Source: Symbiodinium sp. CCMP2592
Taxonomy: Eukaryota > Sar > Dinophyceae > Suessiales > Symbiodiniaceae
DNA: 64,000 nt
Direction: 5' to 3'
Assembly (NCBI GenBank): GCA_905221615.1
Contig: CAJNDT010002779.1
Location: 664,001 to 728,000, forward strand
Shown: in pieces, positions 39,701 through 46,679 of the stretch
How positions within the stretch are numbered: position 1 is the stretch's first letter
How the letters are laid out: every line of letters starts with the position of its first letter
The notes under the pieces: generated by a model
Told to the model about the DNA's origin: nothing
Databases searched by the model: none
What the model saw: only the letters and a program-made list of their open reading frames with translations
Position numbers and translations under genes: made by a program

Positions 39701-42700
39701 GTGTACGTTGCAGCAACTGCATCAACAGCCGAGACATCGCGCTGCAAACGCCGAAACATCGACCAACTGAGTTGTTTGTTGCTAAATGTAAAAGCCATGC
39801 ACAAGCATTGCTTTTTGCGACGCCGGCTGTCATGCGATGACTGGCACCGGTTACCTTTCGGTAGGCCACAGGGATGCATCTTTTGCTGTTATGGCTTTGC
39901 AAGGCTTTGGCCGAACAGCAGAAGGCAGCAGAAGAAGCTGAAGAGGCCAAGCTCAAGGCGTGTCTGACCATGTCTGCACCGGTTGTTGCATCACGGGTTT
40001 CCATTCCGTGATTTCAGATGTGTGAGTTTGTTTCATACTGCCTCACCCCTCTAAGATGTCGACAGCCGGAAGATGTCGCTTCGTTTGCTGTGTCACCGGG
40101 TGTGCGTAGGAAAGAGCCCATGCCTCATGTTGCTACGTGTCGCAGCAAATGGCTTTTTCCCAGTGCCGGCGCAAGGCGCGTGCGGAGCAAGAAAGGTTCC
40201 TCCAAGAGGCCGAAGAGGCCAAACAGAAGGCGGATCCCGACATGTTGAAAGCAAAACCGCTAGGATGCCAGTTCGTGTGCACGAGTTTTTGTTTGATGGT
40301 CGTTGGAGGCTCTGGCAGAACAACAAAAGGCCGCTGAAGAAGCAGAAGAGGCAAAGTTGAAGGCCGCTTCTGAACGTTTGAATATCAGCGAATTTTGGCA
40401 CAGATGTCGCCAGTCTTTTCGCGAGGACTCCAATGTCAGCTACAATACTCCTGATAACTGGGCTGTTATGCAGACTTCCAGACAGCCTTCGTTAGCTCTC
40501 GGTAGTCCGCACGTGATCATTTGTGCAGCGATTCGCTTTGCAAGGCTCTGGGCGAACAGCAGAAGGCTGCAGAAGAGGCCGAAGAAGCCAAGCTAAAGGC
40601 GAATCTCATGTTCTGGATGCTCGTGCTTGGGTTTTGAAGCCCCGGTATATTGAAGACGAGGCGGAGTGGGGTTGTGTAGGGAACAGGTGAGAGCCCAAGC
40701 TTGGCTAGCCGAGAGGTCATGTTGCAACATGCAAGTAATTGACCTACATAGTTGCTAAGACTGCTACATGCTAAATTGCTAAATGCCATGCATAGGACAC
40801 ACTCACGACATCGCAACAGATGACGTCATGCAGTCCCACCGGGTCCACGTACCAGCATAGTAGGTACTTAGTAGGATTTGAGCGAGGCGCGCGAAGAGCA
40901 AGAAAGGTTCCTTCGAGAGGCCGAAGAGGCCAAGCAGAAGGTGGCCCACCTGATTGTTGCAAGGTTTATGGTTTTTGGGTGTTTTGGGTTTTTGCAGTGC
41001 AGGGTTGAGGGCATTCGGGATTTAGGTTTTAGTTGGATTGGACCGATTGACTTCCTGTAATGTAAGAACCTCATTTAGAAACCTTGGGCCTTTGTTAGGG
41101 TTCCTTATGAATCCTACTGTGTTGGGGGGGTGTAGGCCCAGGGTTTCTAAATCAGGTTCCTACGCTAACCCTTATTTAATAATATACCCTTACATTATAG
41201 AGGCCAATATATTATACTTTAAGGTACCCTCCTTAACTAAGATAATGTAGTACCCTTATATAGATCCCATATAGTAACCCTTACAGATCCCTTTAAAGGA
41301 ACCCTCACATAGTCCCAGGGTTGCTCAATCAGGTTCCTACATCAAACCCTTGAAAACCCGTTATGATACGCTTATAGTCCCTTCAAAGGAACCCTTATGC
41401 AATATACTCTTACATTATAGAGGCCATAATACTATACTTTAAGTTAACTTTAAGGTATATCCCTTAGTTAAGGGGTCCTTACATTATGTTCCCGCCCGTC
41501 CCATTGAGGCCCTGGCAGAGCAGCAAAAGGCCGCTGAAGAAGCGGAAGAGGCGAAGTTGAAGGCCACTTGGTTTGGTTTAGGGTTTTGGGGGATTAGGGG
41601 TTTAGGGTGTAGGGGTTTAGGGTTGAGGGGTTTAGGGTTTAGGGGTTTAGAGTTTAGCGGTTTAGGGGTTGGGTTTTAGGGTTGAACTTCAGCGCTGAAG
41701 GCTTTGCCCAGGCTTTGCTTGGCAGGGTCCCCGCCCCAATCGCCTGACGCCTCATGTTCATGTGCAGATGCAACTCTGGTGTTGCGTAAAGAGGGATCTC
41801 GGACAGAAGCGAGCCAAACAAACTTTCCTGCCGAAAAACATGCGCAGTATCGAGAGTCATGCGCAGAGCCAGCGGCAGACTTTTCCCTGAACACGTCACG
41901 TTGCGAGACTCACCAGATCATACCGGGCTCAACATAGCTGGCCTGATGCTCGAAGTGAGGTTTCTCGTTCTTTCGGCCTCCAGCAGTTTGAAAACTTGGG
42001 TGCTTCACACACCCTCACATGGCAGCTGTTGGCTTCCGCTAGGCCGCAATAGATGCATGTTTGGTAGTTTTGTCCGCTCTGCAAGGCCTTGGCTGAACAG
42101 CAGAAGGCAGCAGAAGAAGCCGAGGAAGCCAAGCTGAAGGCGTTTCCTCGGTGTCAACACCTGTTCTTCGTATCGTCGGGCGTAGGAGGCATCAAGTGCT
42201 TGACATAAAGATCGACCAACCTACCTGTGTCCTGCTAGGCACGCGAGGAGCAGGAGAGGTTTTTCCGAGAGGCCGAAGAGGCCAAGCAGAAGGCGGATGC
42301 CAACCTTTCGCAAGCAAAGCTGCTGCGGAGGGCAAGTTTTCGTTTGATGTTTGCTGGAGGCCCTGGCGGAACAACAAAAGGCCGCGGAAGAAGCGGAGGA
42401 GGCAAAGTTGAAGGCCAGATTGATCTTCAGCTGGGAGGAGCCGTTTATGCAAGTGAACATCTGTCTGCATGCCGAAATTAGTGAAGTCGATGACTTAAAC
42501 GGCCTCAAGACAAAAACCTTGAAAACTAATTAGGGTGTTTCTTACACTTCCAAAAAACAGCTGTTGGCTTTCCGCTGGCCACATGTGACCAGTGCTTGAT
42601 AGATCTCCGCTCTGCCAGGCCATGGCCGAACAGCAGAAGGCAGCGGAAGAAGCTGAAGAAGCCAAGCTGAAGGCGTGTTTGCACGGTGTTAGCACCCGTT

Positions 42701-43276
42701 GTTTTGACTCGGAGAGGTTTGTTCTGATGTTGTAGTCTCTCGAGAAGATGTTGTCTCTTCGGGTGTATGGGTTGTCGAGTGCGTTGGTAACAGTCCATGC
42801 CTCAGTAGTCAGGTCAGCGCAAAAAGACATCCCCCAGGGTCCAAAGGACCCAATAATTACGTGCTCGGTTTTAGGATGGTAGTTATGTAGGTTACTATTT
42901 GGGAGAGTATATGATGATTAGGTACTTGGACCCTCAGGGACATTGTACAGGCCTTCCAGAGGAAACTATTGCTCCAAGGGGAAAAGGAGGGGCCCTTAAT
43001 AAGGACCCCTAGGTATATACCCTTAATATGTAGCTATTATATACCCCTTGTATGGCCCATCATAGGGTAAGGGTCCCCATTACGGTCCCTCCTTTTCCCC
43101 TTTGATTTGCTGTATCGCAGCAGTTCACGTCCTCTCTGCGCTGGCTCCCAGGCACGCGAAGAGCAGGAGAGGTTCCTCCAAGAGGCTGAAGAGGCCAAGC
43201 AGAAGGCGGCCCCCGCCCTGGTGTTAGGGTTTGGGGTTTGTTGCAAGCTTCCCCAGGTAATATTGTGCAGACTCTA

Positions 43277-43307
<31 letters not shown>

Positions 43308-44382
43308 GGAGTCGTGTTTTGCTTCATGTTCGTTGGAGGCCATTGCGGAGCAACAGAAAGCTGCTGAGGAAGCGGAGGAAGCAAAGTTGAAGGCCATTTC
43401 TGAAAATCAGCTGTAGGCAGTTGTTGAATTTGCGCATGATCTGTGCCGGTATTGCCTGCTCATTGTCATTCCCTTCAGATGAGACCGTACCGTTGATGTT
43501 TTTGCCTAAGCTGAGAGGTATAAGTTTCGGTTGTCCGCCCTTGGCATCTGGCATTTAGCAGGCTTCCATGTGGCAACTGTTTCAAACCCAATTAGACTGT
43601 TGCTCGGTCTGCAAGGCTTTGTCAGAACAACAGAAGGCAGCAGAAGAAGCCGAAGAAGCAAAGCTGAAGGCCTGTTCGGCATTCGAACCCGGTTTGTGTC
43701 CGGCTTTGGGACGTGCGTTGTCAACGAGTCTTTGGATATGCCACCAACAGAACGCCCTAACCCCTAAGCCCCAGACTCTGAGCTGTAGCAGACAGTTTGG
43801 AACCCTAATGTAGTACTCTAAATTCTTAGGATCCTGAATAGTGCGACCTTTGAGCAATAAGCCCGAGTTGATTGAAGCTCCTAGATACCCTTAACATCCC
43901 TAAACGTTTCACCGTCCTAGACTCCAAGACCCTCCGGGGCCCTAAACATCACATGGGGGCTTCCGAAAATAGGGGACCCGAATCTGGCACCATAAATAGT
44001 AGGATCCTTATTATAAGGGCCCCCCCCCAAAAGAAGGTACCCCAAACTTTCGGAAGCTCCCACATCAGTCACCAAGAATCAAAACCCTAAACCCCTACAA
44101 GGCGCACTTCTTTTATTCTTCGGAGATGTGAACGAAGCAAGGCATGTTTCACGAGCCGAAGCTTTGTCGGCCGAAGCGAAGTCATCGAATCAAGTCCTTG
44201 TGGGTTTTGCACTCAAAGGCCTCAAGTAATTTGTAGGTTTAAGGAGGCAGATTTTGTATCAACCTCTCAGATATTAGCCCTAAACCACCGTAAGTATGGG
44301 CTTGTTCATCCTTGATCTGGGATGCGAGGCCCGAGAAGAGCGAGAGAAGCTTCTCCAAGAAACCGAAGAGGCCAAGCACCAG
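26687..44382 (+). CDS. Tandem 54-nt exon array coding an 18-residue-repeat helical protein
   Basis: Forty-seven exons, 46 of 54 nt and one of 51 nt, each bounded by AG|G at the 5' side and AAG or CAG followed by GC (twice GT) at the 3' side, all in phase 0. Type B modules resemble [18 protein letters not shown] and type A modules [18 protein letters not shown]. From exon 7 onward the order is B-A-A or B-A-A-A. Joined, they give 845 residues of uninterrupted, Glu/Lys/Ala-rich helix with no Pro or Gly except one Gly. Eighteen residues equal five alpha-helical turns, so hydrophobic positions stay on one face without drift, as in straight single helices or 18-residue coiled-coil repeats. A structural or cytoskeletal role is inference only. 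True N- and C-termini are not identified; candidate upstream exons start at 17655. Homologous introns show growth by duplication. Confidence 0.8.
27290..27343 (+). CDS. Array exon 2 (type B)
   Basis: [18 protein letters not shown]. Acceptor TTTTTGCCAG, donor AAG|GCCCCT. An HP5 element follows 15 bp later. Confidence 0.8.
27358..27464. repeat. HP5 hairpin element
   Basis: TGTAGGAACCTGATTAAGAA pairs with TTCTTAATCAGGTTCCTACA, one of the most perfect palindromes here. Confidence 0.9.
27515..27627. repeat. HP4 hairpin element
   Basis: TACCTATAGTCTCCGTTGTA pairs with the right end GGAGACTATGGGTA. Confidence 0.8.
27648..27770. repeat. (CATA)n then (AT)n microsatellite
   Basis: About 13 CATA units, then two (AT)n runs. 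Confidence 0.95.
27777..27865. repeat. HP14 hairpin
   Basis: TACTAGGATGCCCGGTA pairs with TACTGGGCATCCTAGTA. Only copy noticed. Confidence 0.75.
27866..28617. other. Array intron sequence
   Basis: TTTAGGG array at 27915-27960, otherwise CCCTAAA-type filler. No further module found in this long intron. Confidence 0.5.
28618..28712. repeat. HP9 hairpin element
   Basis: TACCTTAACCCTGAATATCT left arm and GATATTTAGGGCTAAGGTA right arm. Confidence 0.8.
28745..28860. repeat. HP6 hairpin abutting an exon acceptor
   Basis: CCCAGAGATCCCAATACCCC pairs with the right end TTGGGTTCTCTGGG. The last G is followed at once by CAG|GCT, the acceptor of exon 3. Confidence 0.85.
28864..28917 (+). CDS. Array exon 3 (type A)
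   Basis: [18 protein letters not shown]. Acceptor CTGGGCAG, donor AAG|GCTGGC. Confidence 0.8.
28918..30488. other. Long array intron
   Basis: Contains a hairpin with CCTTGGGGTATTGCCCC near 28950, GGTAGGTA/GACAGACAGG simple repeats at 29.57-29.75 kb, and GGGGTTTAGGGTTTAAGG repeats at 30.0-30.14 kb plus CCCTGAACCCTAAA repeats at 30.35-30.48 kb. Minus-strand open frames at 29.2-29.84 kb follow the simple repeats and are not credible. Confidence 0.5.
30489..30542 (+). CDS. Array exon 4 (type B)
   Basis: [18 protein letters not shown]. Acceptor CCTAGCAG, donor AAG|GCGCAA. Confidence 0.8.
30558..30765. repeat. HP5 element with duplicated left half
   Basis: A left arm at 30558 is repeated at 30659. 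Only one right arm (CTTAATCAGGTTCCTACA) ends at 30765. Looks like an internal duplication of the element. Confidence 0.75.
31136..31189 (+). CDS. Array exon 5 (type B)
   Basis: [18 protein letters not shown]. Acceptor TCGGGAG, donor AAG|GCAAGT. Confidence 0.8.
31509..31562 (+). CDS. Array exon 6 (type A)
   Basis: [18 protein letters not shown]. Acceptor GCTGCAAG, donor AAG|GCCAGT. Confidence 0.85.
31590..31760. repeat. GGGGTTTAGGG intronic repeat
   Basis: Dense TTTGGGGTTTAGGG-type units within the intron. Confidence 0.85.
32074..32127 (+). CDS. Array exon 7 (type B, A-like start)
   Basis: [18 protein letters not shown]. Begins like type A and ends like type B, a possible recombinant module. 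Acceptor CTCAAG. Confidence 0.8.
32270..32323 (+). CDS. Array exon 8 (type A)
   Basis: [18 protein letters not shown]. Acceptor GTTGGAAG, donor AAG|GCCATT. Confidence 0.85.
32355..32464. repeat. HP4 hairpin element
   Basis: TCTAGTCTCCATTGTAGTTC pairs with GAACTACAATGGAGACTAGA. Confidence 0.9.
32530..32648. repeat. HP4 hairpin element
   Basis: Second HP4 copy in the same intron, diverged: TACCCATAAGTCTCCTTTG and CAACGGAGACTAAAGG. Confidence 0.8.
32888..32941 (+). CDS. Array exon 9 (type A)
   Basis: [18 protein letters not shown]. Acceptor TCAGCAAG, donor AAG|GCGCGT. Confidence 0.85.
33217..33309. repeat. HP1 hairpin element
   Basis: TACCCATAGGCCCACAGCAG left arm and GGCGCCTTTGGGTA right end. 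Confidence 0.85.
33350..33403 (+). CDS. Array exon 10 (type A)
   Basis: [18 protein letters not shown]. Acceptor TGTGCAAG, donor AAG|GCGTGT. Confidence 0.85.
33613..33666 (+). CDS. Array exon 11 (type B)
   Basis: [18 protein letters not shown]. Acceptor TCTTCCAG, donor AAG|GCGGAT. The next intron is only 79 nt. Confidence 0.9.
33746..33799 (+). CDS. Array exon 12 (type A)
   Basis: [18 protein letters not shown]. Acceptor CGTTGCAG, donor AAG|GCCGCT. Confidence 0.9.
34252..34305 (+). CDS. Array exon 13 (type A)
   Basis: [18 protein letters not shown], the consensus A module. Acceptor TCTGCAAG. Confidence 0.9.
34470..34523 (+). CDS. Array exon 14 (type B)
   Basis: [18 protein letters not shown]. 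Acceptor CGGCTCAG, donor AAG|GCGTAT. Confidence 0.9.
34596..34649 (+). CDS. Array exon 15 (type A)
   Basis: Consensus A module. Acceptor GTTGGAG, preceding intron 72 nt, donor AAG|GCCGCT. Confidence 0.9.
34819..34872 (+). CDS. Array exon 16 (type A)
   Basis: Consensus A module. Acceptor TGGCAAG, donor AAG|GCGATC. Confidence 0.9.
35170..35223 (+). CDS. Array exon 17 (type B), start of repeat copy 1
   Basis: [18 protein letters not shown]. Acceptor GGCTCAAG, donor AAG|GCGGAT. The next intron is 61 nt, the shortest in the array. Confidence 0.9.
35285..35338 (+). CDS. Array exon 18 (type A)
   Basis: [18 protein letters not shown]. Acceptor ATTGGAG, donor AAG|GCCACT. Confidence 0.9.
35509..35628. 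repeat. HP2b hairpin element
   Basis: CTTGGAGGCTCATGGGACTT at the left with a diverged complementary right end TACTAAGTACCATG. Confidence 0.7.
35747..35800 (+). CDS. Array exon 19 (type A)
   Basis: Consensus A module. Acceptor CTGACAG, donor AAG|GCGATC. The 3' flank matches that of exon 16 for about 40 bp. Confidence 0.9.
35883..35998. repeat. HP2b hairpin element, TSD TA
   Basis: CTTGGAGGTTCATGTGTAG pairs with TACCCATGAACCTCCAAG, flanked by TA on both sides. Confidence 0.85.
36142..36195 (+). CDS. Array exon 20 (type A)
   Basis: [18 protein letters not shown]. Acceptor TTCGCAAG, donor AAG|GCGTGT. Confidence 0.9.
36481..36534 (+). CDS. Array exon 21 (type B)
   Basis: [18 protein letters not shown]. 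Acceptor CCGGCTCAAG, donor AAG|GCGGAT. Confidence 0.9.
36613..36666 (+). CDS. Array exon 22 (type A)
   Basis: Consensus A module. Preceding intron 78 nt. Acceptor GTTGGAG. Confidence 0.9.
36857..36910 (+). CDS. Array exon 23 (type A)
   Basis: Consensus A module. Acceptor TTTGGAAG, donor AAG|GCGAGT. Confidence 0.9.
37129..37182 (+). CDS. Array exon 24 (type B), start of repeat copy 2
   Basis: [18 protein letters not shown]. Acceptor TGGCTCCAG. The preceding 60 bases match those before exon 31. Confidence 0.9.
37250..37303 (+). CDS. Array exon 25 (type A)
   Basis: [18 protein letters not shown]. Preceding intron 67 nt. Acceptor TGTTTGAG. Confidence 0.9.
37546..37599 (+). CDS. Array exon 26 (type A)
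   Basis: Consensus A module. Acceptor CTCTGACAG, donor AAG|GCGTGT. Confidence 0.9.
37881..37934 (+). CDS. Array exon 27 (type A)
   Basis: Consensus A module. Acceptor CTTTGCAAG, donor AAG|GCGTGT. Confidence 0.9.
38217..38270 (+). CDS. Array exon 28 (type B)
   Basis: [18 protein letters not shown]. Acceptor GGATCAAG. The flanking introns match those of exon 21. Confidence 0.9.
38350..38400 (+). CDS. Array exon 29 (type A, 51 nt)
   Basis: [17 protein letters not shown], 17 codons: one Gln codon is lost, keeping frame. The only core exon not 54 nt long. Confidence 0.9.
38583..38636 (+). CDS. Array exon 30 (type A)
   Basis: Consensus A module. Acceptor TTTGCAAG, donor AAG|GCCAGT. Confidence 0.9.
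38669..38778. repeat. HP4 hairpin element
   Basis: CCTAGAGTCTCCATTGTAGT pairs with ACTACAATGGATACTATAGG, inside the intron after exon 30. The homologous intron after exon 23 lacks it, so it is a later insertion. Confidence 0.85.
39021..39074 (+). CDS. Array exon 31 (type B), start of repeat copy 3
   Basis: [18 protein letters not shown]. Here the exon starts GTG instead of GCG. Acceptor TGGCTCCAG. Confidence 0.9.
39213..39266 (+). CDS. Array exon 32 (type A)
   Basis: [18 protein letters not shown]. The preceding intron is 138 nt because of an inserted AAGGGATCTATAAGGG-type piece. Confidence 0.9.
39521..39574 (+). CDS. Array exon 33 (type A, GT donor)
   Basis: [18 protein letters not shown]. 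The donor is AAG|GTGCGT where homologous copies have GC, which confirms this point as a splice donor. Confidence 0.9.
39904..39957 (+). CDS. Array exon 34 (type A)
   Basis: Consensus A module. Acceptor TTTGCAAG, donor AAG|GCGTGT. Confidence 0.9.
40176..40229 (+). CDS. Array exon 35 (type B)
   Basis: [18 protein letters not shown]. Acceptor CGGCGCAAG. Confidence 0.9.
40309..40362 (+). CDS. Array exon 36 (type A)
   Basis: Consensus A module. Preceding intron 79 nt. Confidence 0.9.
40545..40598 (+). CDS. Array exon 37 (type A)
   Basis: [18 protein letters not shown], the only module with Gly. Acceptor TTTGCAAG, donor AAG|GCGAAT. Confidence 0.9.
40887..40940 (+). CDS. Array exon 38 (type B, GT donor)
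   Basis: [18 protein letters not shown]. Donor AAG|GTGGCC in place of the usual GCGGAT. The intron then holds HP5 and related repeats. Confidence 0.9.
41061..41164. repeat. HP5 hairpin element
   Basis: TGTAAGAACCTCATTTAGAA pairs with TTCTAAATCAGGTTCCTACG. A stray right arm lies at 41326-41342. Confidence 0.8.
41165..41490. repeat. Duplicated AT-rich intronic segment
   Basis: ACATTATAGAGGCC followed by an AATACTATACTTTAAG-like stretch occurs at about 41192 and 41414. A partial direct duplication. Confidence 0.6.
41509..41562 (+). CDS. Array exon 39 (type A)
   Basis: Consensus A module. Acceptor CCATTGAG, donor AAG|GCCACT. Confidence 0.9.
42086..42139 (+). CDS. Array exon 40 (type A)
   Basis: Consensus A module. 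Acceptor TCTGCAAG, donor AAG|GCGTTT. Confidence 0.9.
42239..42292 (+). CDS. Array exon 41 (type B)
   Basis: [18 protein letters not shown]. Acceptor CCTGCTAG. Confidence 0.9.
42360..42413 (+). CDS. Array exon 42 (type A)
   Basis: Consensus A module. Preceding intron 67 nt. Confidence 0.9.
42619..42672 (+). CDS. Array exon 43 (type A)
   Basis: [18 protein letters not shown]. Acceptor TCTGCCAG. Confidence 0.9.
42833..42940. repeat. HP7-related hairpin
   Basis: CCCCAGGGTCCAAAGGACCC at the left and GTACTTGGACCCTCAGGG at the right. Internal TTAGGATGGTAGTTATGTAG. Confidence 0.75.
42974..43102. repeat. HP12 hairpin element
   Basis: CCAAGGGGAAAAGGAGGGGC left arm and GGTCCCTCCTTTTCCCCTT right arm. 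It shares CCCCTAGGTATATACCCTTA with the 1281 copy. Confidence 0.8.
43152..43205 (+). CDS. Array exon 44 (type B)
   Basis: [18 protein letters not shown]. Acceptor CTCCCAG. Confidence 0.9.
43274..43306. repeat. (GATT)n microsatellite
   Basis: Seven to eight GATT units inside the intron between exons 44 and 45. Confidence 0.95.
43339..43392 (+). CDS. Array exon 45 (type A)
   Basis: [18 protein letters not shown]. Acceptor GTTGGAG, donor AAG|GCCATT. Confidence 0.9.
43616..43669 (+). CDS. Array exon 46 (type A)
   Basis: [18 protein letters not shown]. Acceptor TCTGCAAG, donor AAG|GCCTGT. Confidence 0.9.
43954..44063. repeat. HP3 hairpin element
   Basis: ATGGGGGCTTCCGAAAATAG and CTTTCGGAAGCTCCCACAT arms. 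Confidence 0.85.
44329..44382 (+). CDS. Array exon 47 (diverged type B, possible terminal)
   Basis: [18 protein letters not shown], then, if not spliced, ADE and TAG at 44392-44394. Acceptor GATGCGAG, donor CAG|GCAGAC. The copy at 47575 has the same layout, so this may be the last exon. Confidence 0.7.
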
Positions 44383-44404
44383 GCAGACGAGTAGGATGAG
44401 GGGT

Positions 44405-44497
44405 TAGCCACAGGCCCCACAGTAGTTCCTTTTTGGGATTACCCTATAGGGTTCTATATATGAACCACAAGAAAGAAATACTTTGGGCCTTTGGGTA
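44405..44497. repeat. HP1 hairpin element
   Basis: AGCCACAGGCCCCACAGTAG left arm with an eroded right end ACTTTGGGCCTTTGGGTA. Confidence 0.75.
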
Positions 44498-44609
44498 CCC
44501 TAAGGGTCCAAAGGACCCAATAATCAGGTACTCGGGTTTAGGATAGTAGTTGTGTAGGTTACTGTTTTGGAAGAGTCATTGATAAGTAGTCACTTGGACC
44601 CCAAGGGTT
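44496..44609. repeat. HP7-related hairpin
   Basis: TACCCTAAGGGTCCAAAGGA left arm, right end CACTTGGACCCCAAGGGT. Abuts the HP1 element. Confidence 0.75.
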
Positions 44610-44984
44610 ATGGCCGCAGGGACACAGAACTTTCACCTTGAACCATAAACCCGATGTTAACGTGTTTTGAATGTAGGGCGACTGTGTGTTTTTTGTCTCG
44701 TCTGTTTAGTTCTCAATCTTGCGTTCTTGTTAGGTAACCCTATAGAGCTCCAGTTCTCTAAATCATGCGATACTGGGTTACATATTACAAATATTATATA
44801 TGGGGGTAGTAGCCTGCTATTTAGGTAACCGGAGACCTAGGGTGAATCATTTGCGGCTAGCATGATGCTTGAAGTTTGTCTACAGTGTGTTTGTAGGGTT
44901 TGAGGCCGAAAACTGGCCCATGCGTTTTCGCTGTTTTGCCTTCGTTCATGAAAACCACAGCAACAGACTGCACTCAATGACAAT

Positions 44985-45265
44985 AGCCCAAACCCAAAAA
45001 AGCAAACAAACCAAGACCAGAAGAACAAACACACAACAGTACTAACAAAACCAAGAGAACCAAAACCATAAATCCAAAAAAAACAAAACCACAAAAAAAA
45101 AAAAAAAAAAAAACAAAAAAAAACAATATTCAGAAAGTCTTGGTGTATAGTCCTGGATAATAACATTCCATAAGACTTTCAGAAAATTGGTTGTTGTTAT
45201 TATTTGTTGTTGTTTTTTTGCTTTGTTTTTTTGGTTTTATGGTTTTGGTTTTCTACCACAAACCA
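44985..45265. repeat. Long A-rich/T-rich imperfect palindrome
   Basis: An A-rich left arm (44985-45125, with a run of about 20 A) faces a T-rich right arm (45187-45262). A short perfect stem GAAAGTCTT/AAGACTTTC lies between. TTTATGGTTTTGGTT-type sequence is shared by both arms in inverse order. Confidence 0.7.
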
Positions 45266-45486
45266 TGGCTATTGTAAGCCGCGTTGCCCTGCAGGGTTGT
45301 GGCCTTGTCAAAGCGCAAAATAGCAAAACACATCTTGCCATGGCGAGTTTTGTGAACGAGGAGGGCACTCACGCCGATACAGTTTGTGATTCGTGGCGTT
45401 CCGTACTCAAGCCTAGTTCTATTTTCCGGTGACTCATATCTGCATAGCAGTCGCGATTCATGACGAGCTTCCGGTGGCCTCCCCAA
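45253..45486 (-). CDS. Minus-strand coding-like ORF, possible OB-fold fragment
   Basis: A 77-residue frame containing NCIGVSALLVHKTRHGKMCF and AILRFDKATTLQGN. The pattern VH..R..GK.CF..LR, from memory, resembles the OB fold at the start of cytosolic aspartyl-tRNA synthetase. This is weak. A plus-strand frame from ATG 45265 (MAIVSRVALQGCGLVKAQNS) is the rival. It lies at the edge of the AT-rich block. Confidence 0.25.
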   Translation of the reverse strand: MGRPPEARHESRLLCRYESPENRTRLEYGTPRITNCIGVSALLVHKTRHGKMCFAILRFDKATTLQGNAAYNSHGLW

Positions 45487-46660
45487 TACCTATTAAATTA
45501 TCTTGGTTTGAAAGGACTGTAGTGATAAAGAATGAAACTAGCGTGCAACCTCTAACCAACTGAACTAGTATTTTTCCAACCACTGCATTAAGGGATCTCC
45601 TGAGTCTTGTACTCTACTAGGCTTAAACATTACAAAAAATGAGATGTAATGGTGTGAACCTCCACATATTATCACTAGAACACAACTACCATGAACAACT
45701 TAGATAACTTAACTTGTATCAATTACTACACACAGCTAACCTAAACCATTCATGCCAATACCTATAGCTGTTCATCTAGTGTTAGTAAGTCATTTTAACA
45801 CTGCACCTGACAAGACATATAATAGTCCTGATAGAGTAGCATTGGTTGTACTAATCATAAGGCATAACGAAAAAGTGCAACAACACAATTAGAGTCATGA
45901 ACATCTATACCAATAGCACTAATTTCCTAGTATAATACCGGTTGAGCCATATTGTGAACAGGCTATATGAAAGATACCGTGTAACAGATAGCATTAGTTG
46001 GGAAAATAGTTTCAGTAGACATTCACTACTTGTCCAGATATGTAGAATACCAACCAAATGACCTTAGCGAACTAGTTGGTAATGAAAATATAACCAATGT
46101 ATTAATCTGTAAAGTTATAGCTCTTGTATCACTGTTCCATACTAATTGTAAACAAATGATGTGCCCAAACTAACTTAGCCTAGTAGACAAAGACAACTCA
46201 TAGCCTCATAGCTAGGATTCGCCGATTATAGAGTTAAACTATTGATTACCAAATGCTGGAAGGATAGACTCCTGAATTCCCAGAGAACCAAATCAAATAT
46301 TGATAGAACATAGCATCACCTCCGAATATGAATCAAATGCAACTGTATTAAAGGTGCATATCTGCTAATAGCCTTAATTAGTAAAGCACCACACCTGTTA
46401 ATATTGGTAGAACCATTAATATGATAGATGACGTAGTCCTAACTGATCTAGTTCTATCGTGGTTATGTAGCTTAACATCAACCTATTGATTTCACAGTGA
46501 ATTACATAGGTGTGAATGTTGATGACAGAGCTGCTATAGCTAAACTATAGACAGTATACGACTAAGATTGATACCATAAGTTGCGAATGAGAACAGTGAA
46601 ATCCTATAGTGGTGGATATAGACTCTAATCTGTACCAGTATAAGCCAGTAAACAATGTGG
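45487..46660. other. AT-rich block without local repeats
   Basis: About 1.2 kb with low GC, no telomere-type filler, no hairpin elements and no long open frame. Stops are frequent in all frames. Composition is unlike the rest of the window. Confidence 0.6.
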
Positions 46661-46679
46661 GTAATTCTGAGGGCACTGA

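Noticed and set aside
33278-43246. Many minus-strand frames rich in Leu/Cys/Phe/Ser across the array
   Set aside because: They are antisense shadows of the repeated 54-nt exons and recur with the same period.
44837-45166. Minus-strand 109-residue Phe/Trp-rich frame
   Set aside because: It is the complement of the A-rich palindrome arm; low-complexity.
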